Shown: positions 1-10,289, counted from the stretch's first letter. The stretch: 64,000 nt of DNA from Myxocyprinus asiaticus (GCF_019703515.2 NC_059351.1:21529001-21593000), one strand, 5' to 3'. Made by a program: numbers and translations. The notes: generated from the letters alone by a model not told the origin.

Positions 1-82
1 GGACATTCTAGACATTTCTGTCGAATTTATACTAGCGGACTGTGTAGGCTAGTCAATTTGCATACACTTAGAAACTAACCAT

Positions 83-224
83 TAAAGGATTATTCCAGGT
101 TCAATACAAGTTAAGCTCAATCAACCGCATTTGAGCCATAATATTGATTTCCACAAAAATACATTTTGGCGTGACCCTCCTCTTCTTTAAAAAAAAAAGC
201 AAAAATCCGTGATGTACATACAAT
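83..224. repeat. Palindromic MITE family A, left-arm fragment
   Basis: Left terminal arm of a repeat that recurs at least eight times in the window (12908-12970, 36637-37250, 37668-38255, 49397-49775, 50755-50813 with 52732-52845, and 54550-54940 with 55691-55914). Shared marks are an outer GGAATATTCC-like end, a GGTTCAATACAAGTTAAG block, a block with TAATGTTGATTACCAC, and an A-rich CTTTAAAAAAAAGC block. Only the outer part of one arm survives here, and it stops where the CAGTGTTGGG element begins at 225. No coding capacity. Confidence 0.7.
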
Positions 225-1039
225 CAGTGTTGGGTAACGTTACCTTTAAAAGTAACTCATTAGAATATTGTGAACTAAATTAATTAAAAAGTTACTTTTA
301 ATGGAAAGCATTACATTACTTTTGTGTTACTTTTTTTCTCACCACCACTCTCTCTTCTGCTGTGCATTCAATATAAATACAAGAGATATGTAGAGACATT
401 ACAGGCCATAATAGCTACTGTACAATACTCATGTCAAAACAACATACTAAACAAACAGATATCTAGAAAGTTTACAATCAGTAGGTCTTCACGTCATATT
501 TATATTAAAGACTCAATAACTGGAATATGCATGATTTGTTTTTCCATCGACATGGCAGCCAACATGAATAATGAAGAATAGCCACTGCCTTAATTAAAGC
601 AGCAAAGTCCAACACTTGAACCTGCATCATATATGTCATCATGTGCTGTGCCCATCGACAATGCTGAGAGTCAACTTGAGATGTTTTTCAGAAGTCTGGA
701 TAAAATTCAGTGGGGAATGCCAACCTAACATGTTCAAGGAATAAGTCTGATGAATAAATTAATATTTTTCACTTAAGTCATCTCAGTGTACACTTGTTTT
801 GAGCTGATCCACGGTGCGTACAGACGCCACTGGTAGATCGCATACAAATTGAATGGAATCCTTTTTAATGCTACCAAAATGTCTTCAAAACTTTGCTTCA
901 TGAATCATATTACTTGTTTATTATAGAACAAAAATTTCGAATATTTTAAGAAATTAAGACATTTTGTCTGCATACACAAACCATGTAGTACATTGCTCGC
1001 AGGTGCTGTTCCAGATTCATCCCATTCTCCCAGTTAAGG

Positions 1040-1510
1040 GGAGCTGTAACACGGAGCAGTTCAGCTGCATAAGTCAGTGAACTGAGCGAGTATTTCACCC
1101 TGTATATCATGCCGTGGCCAGTGGAAGACTAGTCTTATAGTCCCTCTGCCTAAACGAGTTTACTGATTTTTTTTAATGCAGCGTGTATTTACACATGAAT
1201 CAACTGTGTTTTACTCAACCGAATGTTAAATGTTAAATGCTTTAACACAGGGCAGTTCAGATGCAAACTGATCCTAGAGAAGTAGTTACGGGCAGCTTTA
1301 AAACAAAGCAATTCAGATGCACAAACAGTCAATCATTCCACATTGTATGTATCTGTATAATCATGCTGTGACCACAGGAAGACTTCTCCGGCTTATGCCT
1401 GTGCTTTATTATACCACGAAAATGTGTGTTTTCACACTTTCAAATGCAGCCTACATGAATCAGTCGCAAGAATCAAAGTATCACTCACCCGAATGTTACA
1501 TTTTTGACTA
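1040..1510. repeat. Diverged tandem duplication, period about 260 bp
   Basis: Two diverged units lie head to tail. The first (about 1060-1240) and second (about 1305-1510) share in the same order a GCAGTTCAGCTGCA / GCAATTCAGATGCA block, a CTGTATAATCATGC(T/C)GTG block followed by GGAAGACT, and an ACATGAATCA...ACTCA(A/C)CCGAATGTTA block. A third partial GCAGTTCAGATGCA block lies at about 1253. The units sit inside the CAGTGTTGGG-bounded interval. No protein is recognisable in either. Confidence 0.5.
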
Positions 1511-1799
1511 AATGTTGCCTTATGAGAACACAATTTCTTAACTCTTGCTGTGATTGTCATGACAATGGTAAAGTTTATGATGGCTGCTCATTTAAGCTCC
1601 AGTGCACAAAAAAAATCCACCGCTGCAAATGATGAGTACAACTGGATTCCACTGAAGCATTCAGATTTACATTCCTTTACCAGCAATATTTTGCCATTTT
1701 TAAAATATAAATCTCAGGGTGGGCTAAAAGAAGACTTGTTGTGCTCTGCCCATCGCTGATAACTCGCAGGACAGACTTCAAAACAAACAAGACATTTCA

Positions 1800-3260
1800 T
1801 GTCTATGATACAGTAATCATGTAGGCTACAGTAACTTTTTGACTCAGAACCTGGGAAGTGTGCTCTTATACTGCCTATCAAGCAATGAAAGAAATAGAAA
1901 CTTTCTCAAGCATAAGCAAGTACCTGACAAAACAGGTCAGATGTTACCATGTTCTGGTAGACTTCAGTCATTCATATCAGACATTATATTTAGAATACAG
2001 TTGAATACATATTGAAAACGCATAAATAAGAAATAAATACATAATAAGTATAACAAAAATTAATAAACAATATTGAAAATTTCCATTTTTTTAGGGCCAA
2101 AGTCCCTTACAAAGGTATGCCCAAATGAATGAACGTGCCTATCCTCACCATGTTCTTTTCTGGAGAATTTCACCTGCTGGTGAAAAGGTTCTCGTTGGCT
2201 GTCCACCAGTCAATGAGGGCCCGGTTTCCTCAGTTGTCCCTTGATTAAAATATTGCTTAAATGTTAGTTTTAATGCACAATAATAGCCATTATAACAAAT
2301 TTGTACAATAGGGAATAAAGATAAGGAAACAATTCGGTCAAAAGTACAAAGGCAACACTCTAGTACAGTGTTGAAGTTCAATACAAATTTAGAGTTATGA
2401 ACCTTAACTTTGTCCTCAGCCAAACTGATTTGCCAGGGAACAAATAATAGATTTAGACTCTGAGACCAAAGATTGCCCGTTAGATATACCCAAAAAGAAT
2501 TATATCTCTTATCTATATAAATCGACCACAGATTCGAAGTTTAAACACCTTAATTCTCAGCTTAAAAAATCGTGAAACTACATTCCGTGACACAACAACA
2601 GTAGTATTTCGAAAATTATAACTTACAGTTGTGCGCTTTCTCCTCCACCATTGCCACTCGTTGGTGCGATATGCATTCTGGGATACTGGGCTGTCCCAAG
2701 TCCACACAAGTCACCTCCTGATGCATCCTCGATAAAACAGATGGAGCAAGAACACATCCGGGAATTTGGACTGTACTTGGCTAGATGCGGACTTTGAATT
2801 GGAACAGTACATGGGCTGCGACTGATGACGTTTCACAAGAACACAAGTATAGACAAGAACGCATATTGAGAAACGCCTAATCAATCTCAGCAAGTGCTGT
2901 GTCAGCGTGCTCCCAGCCCTGGCTAGAGGAGAGAGGCATGCAAGGCTGGGCCGGTGACAAATCCTCCTCAAATTTCCATGCTCCACCCCATCCCTCGTGT
3001 GTCCCTCTGCAGCTGCTGTGGGAAGAGAGGGAACCGGCTTCAGGCGTGTATGGAAAACATATATCAGGGGATATATCGCTCACAAGGTGGAAACATTTAC
3101 GGAACGGCATCTTGAAAAAGACGTAGCTAAGCAAATGGCTCTTTTATATTCTTTATGTACTTTACACAATAAAACACAAACACAATGCAATAGCGTTACA
3201 GATGCACAAGTGATAAAGGATTCTCAATTCGTCCGAGCACAAGCAGGGAGGTATAAATAA
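1800..3260. other. Interior of hAT-like interval with no recognised feature
   Basis: Short open frames of 60-90 codons occur on both strands at 2145-3260, but none shows a domain, and frames on opposite strands overlap each other. Composition is ordinary. Nothing else supported. Confidence 0.5.
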
Positions 3261-3274
3261 TCCACTCACTGTAA

Positions 3275-3566
3275 AGTTGTGTTAACACACACATGCTGCA
3301 CATGTACACACACAAACAGACATACTGTACATGCACACATACACATGCATGATGCAACACACAAGCAAACCTGTATATGCACACCGAAAAGAAACAACAA
3401 GCATTCAAATACACAATGGTTTTACTATCAAAGCTGTTTGCAAATGTGTTCTCAGAAATGTTTTTGGTTCATTAGTATTTATAGTCTTTCACACCAAAAC
3501 AAACACAGGTAAACAAGCATACTGTACACATACATACCACACACAGCTAAGAAGGCTGTAGATAGC

Positions 3567-3616
<50 letters not shown>
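3275..3616. repeat. CA-rich low-complexity tract and (AC)n microsatellite
   Basis: A degenerate CA/ACA-rich stretch (3275-3370) is followed by a perfect (AC)n run of about 24 repeats at 3569-3616. Open frames through here on both strands are produced by the repeat composition. Confidence 0.9.
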
Positions 3617-3618
<2 letters not shown>

Positions 3619-3969
3619 GAAGATACTACTACAGCATATTTGAGATAAGAAAGTTAAGTTGCATTTTTAGAAATGCAATGGATCTCTTTAGCCAAGTTGC
3701 TGTCTTTGTCATGTTGTTGTAATTTTGTTATTGTTTTTAGTCAATATTAAAGCACTAAAAGAGCTATTAGTGTCACATTGGTATTTTTCGCAGGGTTGAT
3801 TGGTTTTAGAAAGTAACTTCAAAGTAAATTAATTAGTAATCAGATTACTTTCCCCATTAAGTAATCAGTAAAGTAATACGATTACAATTTTTAGAGAAGT
3901 AAAAAGTAATTAGTAGTGGATTTCTTTTTTTGAAAGTAACTTAACCAACACTGCTCATAATATAAGACT

Positions 3970-4391
3970 ATTATTGTTGTCTTGGTAAAACTTTTGAATA
4001 CTGTTCCTTCATTAATAGGTAACTACACAGGAACAAATAAGTAGCACAACATTAACATTTTAGTTACTACTATTAACTAACAAAAAACTGTGATTAACTA
4101 ATTAGTAAGTAATAGCACACAGATGAATGCAATAGTTCACTATTAAATAATCAGTAACTACTATTTTTTCATACCTCCTGGAGAACTACTAAATAACTAT
4201 ACTGTTTCATAATTAATACTAAACTAATCAAGAACTAATTCAGGACAAAGGACTAGCATTACATTGACATCTTAATCACTGCTGTTAACTAATACACAAG
4301 ATTGTTCACCTAATCAGTAGGTAATAGCAGACTTATGATTGGGAATAGCTATTAATCACTAGTAAATGTTGTTACGCCTCCTATAGAGAAC
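3970..4391. repeat. Repeat family C, left half, interrupted by later insertions
   Basis: Resembles 44930-45560, sharing a CATTAATAGGTAACTA block, a TTAGTTACTACTATTAACTAA block and a GAGAACTA block. The 3970-4160 and 4240-4391 parts are also similar to each other. The matching right part (TAGTAATGACT..AAGTGTTACCACAT) is found at 11300-11520, about 7 kb away, so the Tc1 and DIRS elements appear to lie inside this older repeat. Confidence 0.5.
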
Positions 4392-4393
4392 TA

Positions 4394-4593
4394 CAGGTGC
4401 ATCTCAATAAATTAGAATCTCGTGGAAAAGTTCATTTATTTCAGTAATTCAACTCAAATTGTGAAACTCGTGTATTAAATAAATTCAATGCACACAGACT
4501 GAAGTAGTTTAAGTCTTTGGTTCTTTTAATTGTGATGATTTTGGCTCACATTTTACAAAAACCCACCAATTCACTATCTCAAAAAATTAGAAT
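4394..4593. repeat. Tc1-like left inverted repeat with two direct repeats
   Basis: About 200 bp pairing with 5778-5977. It holds the outer (4401-4418) and inner (4576-4593) copies of an 18-bp presumed transposase-binding repeat, which differ at one position. Confidence 0.88.
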
Positions 4594-4673
4594 ACATCAT
4601 AAGACCAATAAAAAACACATTTTTAGTGAATTGTTGGCCTTCTGGAAAGTATGTTCATTTACTGTATATGTAC

Positions 4674-5678
4674 TCAATACTTGGTAAGGGCTCCTTTTGC
4701 TTTAATTACTGCCTCAATTCGGCGTGGCATGGAGGTGATCAGTTTGTGGCACTGCTGAGGTGGTATGGAAGCCCAGGTTTCTTTGACAGTGGCCTTCAGC
4801 TCATCTGCATTTTTTGGTCTCTTGTTTCTCATTTTCCTCTTGACAATACCCCATAGATTCTCTATGGGCTTCAGGTCTGGTGAGTTTGCTGGCCAGTCAA
4901 GCACACCAACACCATGGTCATTTAACCAACTTTTGGTGCTTTTGGCAGTGTGGGCAGGTGCCAAATCCTGCTGGAAAATTAAATCAGCATCTTTAAAAAG
5001 CTGGTCAGCAGAAGGAAGCATGAAGTGCTCCAAAATTTCTTGGTAAACGGGTGCAGTGACTTTGGTTTTCAAAAAACACAATGGACCAACACCAGCAGAT
5101 GACACTGCACCCCAAATCATCACATACTGTGGAAACTTAACACTGGACTTCAAGCAACTTGGGCTATGAGCTTCTCCACCCTTCCTCCAGACTCTAGGAC
5201 CTTGGTTTCCAAATGAAATACAAAACTTGCTCTCATCTGAAAAGAGGACTTTGGACCAATGGGCAACAGTCCAGTTCTTCTTCTCCTTAGCCCAGGTAAG
5301 ACGCCTCTGACGTTGTCTGTGGTTCAGGAGTGGCTTAACAAGAGGAATACGACTACTGTAGCCAAATTCCTTGACACGTCTGTGTGTGGTGGCTCTTGAT
5401 GCCTTGACCCCAGCCTCAGTCCATTCCTTGTGAAGTTCACCCAAATTCTTGAATCGATTTTGCTTGACAATCCTCATAAGGCTGCCATTCTCTCGGTTGG
5501 TTGTGCATCTTTTTCTTCCACACTTTTTCCTTCCACTCAACTTTCTGTTAACATGCTTGGATACAGCACTCTGTGAACAGCCAGCTTCTTTGGCATTGAA
5601 TGTTTGTGGCTTACCCTCCTTGTGAAATGTGTCAATGATTGTCTTCTGGACAACTGTCAGATCAGCAGTCTTCCCCAT
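4674..5678 (-). CDS. Tc1-like DD34E transposase, intact 334-codon frame
   Basis: Cut-and-paste transposase that would bind the element's inverted repeats in the nucleus and insert at TA. The start is taken at the ATG at 5676-5678 (protein begins MGKTADLTVV), since Tc1 proteins normally start near this point; an in-frame ATG lies 12 codons upstream (5714). Residues about 8-47 form a paired-like helix-turn-helix (QKTIIDTF...CSQSAVSKHV). A basic GRKKCGRKR stretch at 49-57 resembles the GRPR/AT-hook linker. A second DNA-binding half spans about 62-120. The catalytic domain shows FSDES (D148), QQDLAPAHT (D238) and SPDLKPIENLW (E273), with exactly 34 residues between the last two, so the triad is complete. 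Length matches the usual 330-345 residues. No stop or frameshift is seen, unlike every other transposon gene in the window. Activity is inferred, not shown. Confidence 0.94.
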   Translation of the reverse strand: MGKTADLTVVQKTIIDTFHKEGKPQTFNAKEAGCSQSAVSKHVNRKLSGRKKCGRKRCTTNRENGSLMRIVKQNRFKNLGELHKEWTEAGVKASRATTHRRVKEFGYSSRIPLVKPLLNHRQRQRRLTWAKEKKNWTVAHWSKVLFSDESKFCISFGNQGPRVWRKGGEAHSPSCLKSSVKFPQYVMIWGAVSSAGVGPLCFLKTKVTAPVYQEILEHFMLPSADQLFKDADLIFQQDLAPAHTAKSTKSWLNDHGVGVLDWPANSPDLKPIENLWGIVKRKMRNKRPKNADELKATVKETWASIPPQQCHKLITSMPRRIEAVIKAKGALTKY

Positions 5679-5777
5679 GACTGTGTAGCCTAGTAAACCA
5701 AACTGAGAGACCATTTTGAAGGCTCAGGAAACCTTTGCAGGTGTTTTGAGTTGATTAGCTGATTGGCATGTCACCAT

Positions 5778-5977
5778 ATTCAAATTTTTTGAGATAGTGA
5801 ATTGGTGGGTTTTTGTAAAATGTGAGCCAAAATCATCACAATTAAAAGAACCAAAGACTTAAACTACTTCAGTCTGTGTGCATTGAATTTATTTAATACA
5901 CGAGTTTCACAATTTGAGTTGAATTACTGAAATAAATGAACTTTTCCACGACATTCTAATTTATTGAGATGCACCTG
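5778..5977. repeat. Tc1-like right inverted repeat
   Basis: Inverse of 4394-4593, with inner direct repeat 5778-5795 and outer direct repeat 5953-5970. The outermost 32 bp differ from the left arm by a single base. Confidence 0.88.
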
Positions 5978-5979
5978 TA

Positions 5980-6420
5980 TGTACTAAGGGGTCATTTTAA
6001 ATAAATGGCCTTCTTAATGCAAGTTTGGGAGGTTACCTCACTCCTGTATCAATTCTTTTAGCATCCCTCCACTGAAGTTTACATTATTTCTATACTGGAC
6101 CAAAAGGACTCATCAGCCAACATTACCACAAATGCCATTTAAACAGTCACTACAGTGATTTATTTTCAGAATGTTTTTTTTTTTCTTCAGTGAGTGGGGG
6201 CAAAGTCTTTATGATGCCACCATTTCCAGCACTGGAATGACTAAATGTAAATTATTATATTTTATTTAGTGACAAAAATAAAGTACATCTTTACAGAAGC
6301 AGGACAGTGTCCCTCTTGTGCTCTTTAACCAGAAATGAACTTAAAGAAATAACCCCTCCAAATTACTACATTGCCTAGTAGAATGTCTTTACTAGCCAAC
6401 TTACCTCACAGAAATATATG
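5980..6420. other. Short AT-rich spacer between Tc1 and DIRS copy 1
   Basis: No coding or RNA signal. It may include more of repeat family C. Nothing else supported. Confidence 0.4.
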
Positions 6421-6423
6421 GTT

Positions 6424-6600
6424 CTTCTGTCACTCACTCGACGTTGTATCGATGTAGAGACACTAGGGGTCGCCCTTGGGAGCCCAAACACCTCAGATCA
6501 TTGAGAAAAGGCCAGTGAGAATTGGCGAGTGGAATTTGCATGCCACTCCCCTAGACATACGGGTATAAAAGGAGCTGGCTCGCAACCACTCATTCAGATT
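6424..6600. repeat. DIRS copy 1 left inverted terminal repeat
   Basis: Inverse of 11030-11180, including CTAGGGGTCGCCCTTGGGAG, GAATTGGCGAGTGGAATTTG and CGCAACCACTCATTCAG blocks. It also carries the promoter noted at 6564. The same block forms the left end of copy 2 at 29495-29620. Confidence 0.9.
6564..6572 (+). promoter_or_regulatory. TATA box in DIRS copy 1 left terminal repeat
   Basis: TATAAAAGG, followed about 25-40 bp later by a conserved CAACCACTCATTCAG block that probably includes the start site. The same arrangement is at 29588 in copy 2, and the inverted right repeat carries it on the minus strand (11048-11056). Confidence 0.65.
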
Positions 6601-6859
6601 TTTTCTTCGGAGCCGAGCGGTTGTACTATCAGCGAGCTGAATACTACTGCTGTTCCATTCACCTCTTAAAAAGCGCATGCTGTTGGATATATGGTGCATT
6701 TTCAGCAGCTTTCTCTCCTTCTGCACGATGAGTGCAGATTTCGCCCCTGGGCGCTTCAACAGCGCTAAAGAGTGTATATTCCTGCTAAAGAGTATATTTT
6801 CTCTATTAGAGCACACACATTGACGTTGAATGTCTTTTTACAGATGCGTCTTTATAAAG

Positions 6860-8250
6860 ATGCCTTTCTGTCTTTGTGTGATTCCTGGATGTGGTCGCTA
6901 TCTCTCTGCTTCCGACGGCCACGGGCGCTGCCTCACGTGTCTGGGCAGTGATCACACTGAGGCAGCATTCGTGGATGGTTCATGTTCTCATTGCGAGAAT
7001 ATGACCATGGCAACATTGCGGTCCCAGCTTTCCTTCTTCTGGGGGAAAGCCACTCTAGCCGCCCCCCACACCTCGCCTTTTACCTCTGGGTACGAGGCCG
7101 GCCCGGCTGGCACTGGAGGCAATTTGGGGGCTTCAATGGGCATGGCTCCGCCGGGTAAATCCCCGCAGACCTCCCATTCCCCAGCACGCTCGTTTGCCCC
7201 CGGCGAGTTCCGAGAGGAGACCAGCTCGCACCAGGGCCAGCTTAGTGTCCCTTTTGGAGCTCCGGAGCGGGATGAGTGCTCGATCGCTGCATCGAAGAGC
7301 GTACTGGTGATGTCAGACACCGAGGACTTGACTGGGCTGCCACCTTCGGGTCGGCCCGCCCAGTCTGAGGCTGATGGCGAGATGACCGCCGTGCTTGCCC
7401 AGGCCGCCGCTTGTGTCGGGTTGGAGTGGAAATTCCACCCTCCCCTGAGCCCTCGCGGCTAGATGATTGGTTCCTGGGTTCGGGGCACCGCTCACAGCCA
7501 CACCCTCCCCCAGTCTCTTTCTTCCCGGAAGTGCATGATGAGCTGACGAGGTCGTGGAGGGCACCTTTTTCTGCCCGAAACCGACCTCCGAGCTCATCCG
7601 CTCTCACTACCCTTTAATGGCAGGGCAGCCCATGGGTATACGGAGATCCCTCAGGTGGATAAGGTGGTTGTGGTGCACCTGTGCCCGCAAAGCGCAGCCA
7701 CCTGGCGGGATCGCCTGGCACTCCCTTCCAAGGCCTGTATGACGACGTTGCCTATGACGGCCAAAACCTACAGCGCTGCTGGTCAGGCCGCCTCTGCCCT
7801 GCATGCCATGGCCCTCCTGGCCCAAGTACACCAGGCCAAGGCACTAAAGGAACTGCACATAGGTAGTCCTGATCCCGATGTGATGCAGGAGCTGTGCTCG
7901 GTGACTGACCTCGCCCTCCGGGCGACGAAGGTCACAGCACGAGCACTCGGGCAGGTGATGTCCACCCTCATGGTCCAGGAACGCCACCTGTGGCTGAATC
8001 TGGTCGAGATGAGGGACGCGGTCAAGGTTTGCTTTCTCAATGCCCCCATCTCCCAGATCGGCCTATTCGGCGACACCATTGAGGACTTCGCCCAGCAGTT
8101 CTCGGTGGTGAGGAAGCAGACGGAGGCTATGCAACACATCTTGCCCCGGCGCGGCTCAAGCTCCCGTATCCCGTCTGCTCACCGAGGGCGTCCCCCTGTG
8201 GCGGCAAAAGCCCAGGCGGCTCTGCCTCAGCCTGAGCCCAGTTCATGACC
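6860..8250 (+). pseudogene. DIRS copy 1 gag-like ORF1, frameshifted
   Basis: Structural protein of DIRS-type elements, presumed to package the element RNA. The start is the ATG at 6860 (MPFCLCVIPGCG). The N-terminus has paired cysteines (CVIPGC, CLTCLGSDH and CSHCENM) that could bind zinc, then a Ser/Gly/Pro-rich middle. The first frame ends at 7464; homology to copy 2 continues in another frame at 7411-7617 and again at 7655-8248. That last piece contains an Ala-rich helix (AAGQAASALHAMALL), a LNAPISQIGLFGDTIEDF segment and a basic Pro/Arg tail. At least two frameshifts therefore break the gene. The copy 2 equivalent is 29821-31230. The call rests on position, element type and agreement between the two copies. 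Confidence 0.75.
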
Positions 8251-8958
8251 CCAGCGTAGAGCCCCCCACAGGAAGCTGACGCCCCCCGCCTCACGGGCCG
8301 GCACAAGGACCCAGAAGGCTCCTAATCGCCCCTGAGACAGACGACCCAGGGAGTGAGGTGTCTGCTGTAAACCCAGAGCTGGTTTCCAGACCACTCCATC
8401 CTCCGGTGGAGGGCCAGGAGGTAAATCCTTGGTTTCCTTTTCTTTTATGTTCGCCGTACCCACATTCTCAAAAGAGCAGTTTCCTCACTCCCTGGGTCAC
8501 ATAGCCAGTGTTTACGACCGCCGTTATCATGGCAACCGGGCACTGAGCACCTGCGACTTAGACGCCGCAAACACGGGCCCCCCGCCTTCGCGCGTCCGGT
8601 CACACCACATACCCACAGCCAGGTGTTTGTGACGGACTACAAGGACGGTCAAAAAGTCCCTCCTCCCCCATCGCCAACCCCTCCGATGCCGGGTACATGG
8701 AGCAAGGTAAGTTCTTCAAGGGTCCCCTCAGCGCAGCCACGAGTTCGAGACGAAGCGAGGCTCCTCGACGTGGCATCCCCTGCTCCCTCCCACCGCGAGG
8801 CCCCACCCACAGGTACATTAAACGCGATCGTCCCCTTAGTGCCCCTCGCCCGGAGCTTGGACGCGTGGCTAGCTCTTTCCAACCCGTCGCAGTGGTTGGC
8901 CAGGACCATCCGACTCGGCTACGCAATTCAGTTCGCCAGGCGCCCGCCCCAGTTCAGC
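8250..8958 (+). pseudogene. DIRS copy 1 linker between gag and reverse transcriptase, degraded
   Basis: GC-rich, coding-like sequence with overlapping open frames on both strands. In intact elements this interval carries the end of gag and the start of pol. I can assign only the final part, which runs into the RT frame at 8960. This interval is absent from copy 2. Confidence 0.4.
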
Positions 8959-8959
8959 A

Positions 8960-9385
8960 GTGTCAGAGAACACCGCCACCTTGCGTGCGAAGATAACGAC
9001 CCTTCTGCGCAAGGGCGCGATAGAGCCTGTCCCTCCAGCCGAGATGAAGAAAGGGTTTTACAGCCCTTACTTCTTCGTACCGAAGAAAGGCGGTGGATTG
9101 CAGCCAATCTTGGACCTGCGAGTTCTGAACCGGGCCTTGCACAGACTCCCGTTCAAGATGCTGATGCCAAAGCACATTTTGGTGTGTGTCCGGCATCAAG
9201 ATTGGTTCGCTGCGGTAAACCTGAAGGACGTGTACTTTCACGTCTCGGTTCTACCTCGACACAGACCCTTCCTACGGTTTGCTTTCGACAGCCGGGCATA
9301 TCAGTACAAGGTCCTCCCTGACGGCCTCTCCCTGTCCCCTCGTGTCTTCACGAAAGTCGCAGAGAACAGCGGTTCCACTGAAACA
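8960..9385 (+). pseudogene. DIRS copy 1 reverse transcriptase, missing the catalytic YxDD segment
   Basis: Would copy element RNA into DNA. Visible motifs, in order, are LLRKGAIEPVP, YFFVPKKGGGLQPILDLR, VLNRALHRLPFKML, WFAAVNLKDVYFHV (first catalytic Asp in LKD), PFLRFAF, YQYKVLP and GLSLSPRVFTKVAE, typical of DIRS RT. After VFTKVAE the sequence jumps to what matches the connection region in another frame (RTAVPLKHFQRLLG, about 9374 on). The segment that should hold the YLDD motif, roughly 80 codons, is deleted. The product cannot be an active polymerase. The nominal open frame runs on to 9628 but that tail is out-of-frame. Confidence 0.88.
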
Positions 9386-9870
9386 CTTTCAGAGGCTGCT
9401 GGGGCATATGGCATCCTCGGCGCCGGTCACGTCACTAGGGTTGATGCATACGAGACCGCTTTAGCACTGGCTTCAGACTCGAGTCCCGAGATGGGCATGG
9501 CGCCGCGGCACACATCGCGTGGCCATCACGCCGATCTGCCGCCACTTGTTCAGCCCTTGGACAGACCTTGCATTTCTATGGGCAGGAGTTCCCCATTCAG
9601 CAAGTGTCCAGGTGTGTCATTATTATGACAGATGCCTCCAAGCGAGGCTGGGGCGCTTTGTGCAATGGGCACGCAGCTGCTGGCTCCTGGACAGGACAGC
9701 GACTGTGTTGGCACATCAACTGCCTGGAGTTGCTGGCAGTATTGCTCGCCCTGCAGAGGCTTTTGCCGTTGATCCGGGGCAAGCATGTGTAGGTTCGGAC
9801 GGACAACACAGTGACAGTAGCGTATATAAATCGCCAAGGTGGCTTACGCTCACGTCGCATGTCACAACTC
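9370..9870 (+). pseudogene. DIRS copy 1 RT connection and RNase H, with frameshifts and a stop
   Basis: RNase H removes the RNA strand during cDNA synthesis. The connection part reads HFQRLLGHMASS in one frame and WAGVP in another. RNase H acidic residues appear in MTDASKRGWGALCNGH (Asp), INCLELLAVLLALQRL (Glu) and RTDNTVTVAYINRQGG (Asp). An in-frame TAG follows GKHV at 9790, and the DNTVTVAY part continues beyond it. Order and motif spacing match the DIRS RT-RH arrangement. Confidence 0.8.
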
Positions 9871-9899
9871 ACCCGCCGTCTCCTCCTATAGAGTCAGCG

Positions 9900-10275
9900 G
9901 TGACTCACATCCCGGGCAACCTCAACGGCACAGTAGATGCGCTGTCGTGGCAGGTGACGCTCAGGGGAGAGTGGAGACTCCACCCCCAGATGGTCCAGCT
10001 GATTTGGAGTCAGTTCGGAAAAGCACAAGAAGACCTATTTGCCTCCCGAGAAACCTCCCACTGCTCACTCTGGTATTCTCCGACGGGGGCCCCCCTCGGC
10101 CCAGATGTGCTGGCACACAGCTGGTCCTGGGGGCTGCACAAGTATGCATTCCCCCCAGTGAGCCTACTTGCACAGACCCTGTGCAAGGTCAGGGAGGACG
10201 AGGAGCAGGTCACCCTCATGGCCCCATATTGGCCCACCCAGATTTGGTTCTCAGATCTAGGTGCTCCACAGGTGC
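9900..10275 (+). pseudogene. DIRS copy 1 post-RNase H region, truncated before recombinase
   Basis: Reads HIPGNLNGTVDALSW, then QEDLFASRETSHCSLWYS, HKYAFPPVSLLAQTL and APYWPTQIWFSDL in one frame. These match the stretch that lies between RNase H and recombinase in DIRS-type elements. Shortly after WFSDL the homology ends and the 3' non-coding part shared with copy 2 (32165-32525) begins, so the recombinase has been deleted. Confidence 0.68.
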
Positions 10276-10289
10276 CGGTTACTCCGGTA

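Larger units (their letters stand above)
225..3953. mobile_element. hAT-like DNA element bounded by CAGTGTTGGG ends, no transposase seen
   Basis: The left end starts CAGTGTTGGGTAACGTTAC at 225 and the right end finishes with the inverse (GTAACTTAACCAACACTG, ending 3953). Both ends continue into the AAGTAACTT/TTACTTT-rich sequence common to this class of fish repeats. The 8 bp outside the left end (catacaat) and right end (ctcataat) agree at 5 of 8 positions, as an aged hAT-type 8-bp duplication would. The 3.7 kb interior has only short open frames with no recognisable domain, so it is a non-autonomous or decayed element. The two ends might instead come from independent copies. Confidence 0.42.
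4394..5977 (-). mobile_element. Tc1/mariner transposon, apparently complete, with IR/DR ends
   Basis: The 1584-bp element begins CAGGTGCATCTCAATAAATT and ends with the exact inverse, and is flanked by TA on both sides (4392-4393, 5978-5979), the Tc1/mariner target duplication. Inverted repeats are about 200 bp. Each contains an outer and an inner direct repeat: left ATCTCAATAAATTAGAAT at 4401-4418 and ATCTCAAAAAATTAGAAT at 4576-4593; right at 5953-5970 and 5778-5795. This is the IR/DR arrangement known from fish Tc1-like elements such as Sleeping Beauty. The arms are nearly identical, implying a young insertion. It encodes one uninterrupted transposase on the minus strand. Confidence 0.95.

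Noticed and set aside
2877..3134. Overlapping sense and antisense frames of 75-91 codons near 2.7-3.2 kb
   Set aside because: Opposite-strand frames shadow each other and show no recognisable domain.
3196..3561. His/Thr/Cys-rich open frames on both strands
   Set aside because: Products of CA-rich low-complexity DNA.
4765..5046. 93-codon plus-strand frame within the Tc1 element
   Set aside because: Antisense shadow of the intact transposase.
7242..7607. Minus-strand open frames of 94-121 codons in DIRS copy 1
   Set aside because: They overlap gag on the opposite strand in GC-rich sequence and are not maintained in copy 2.
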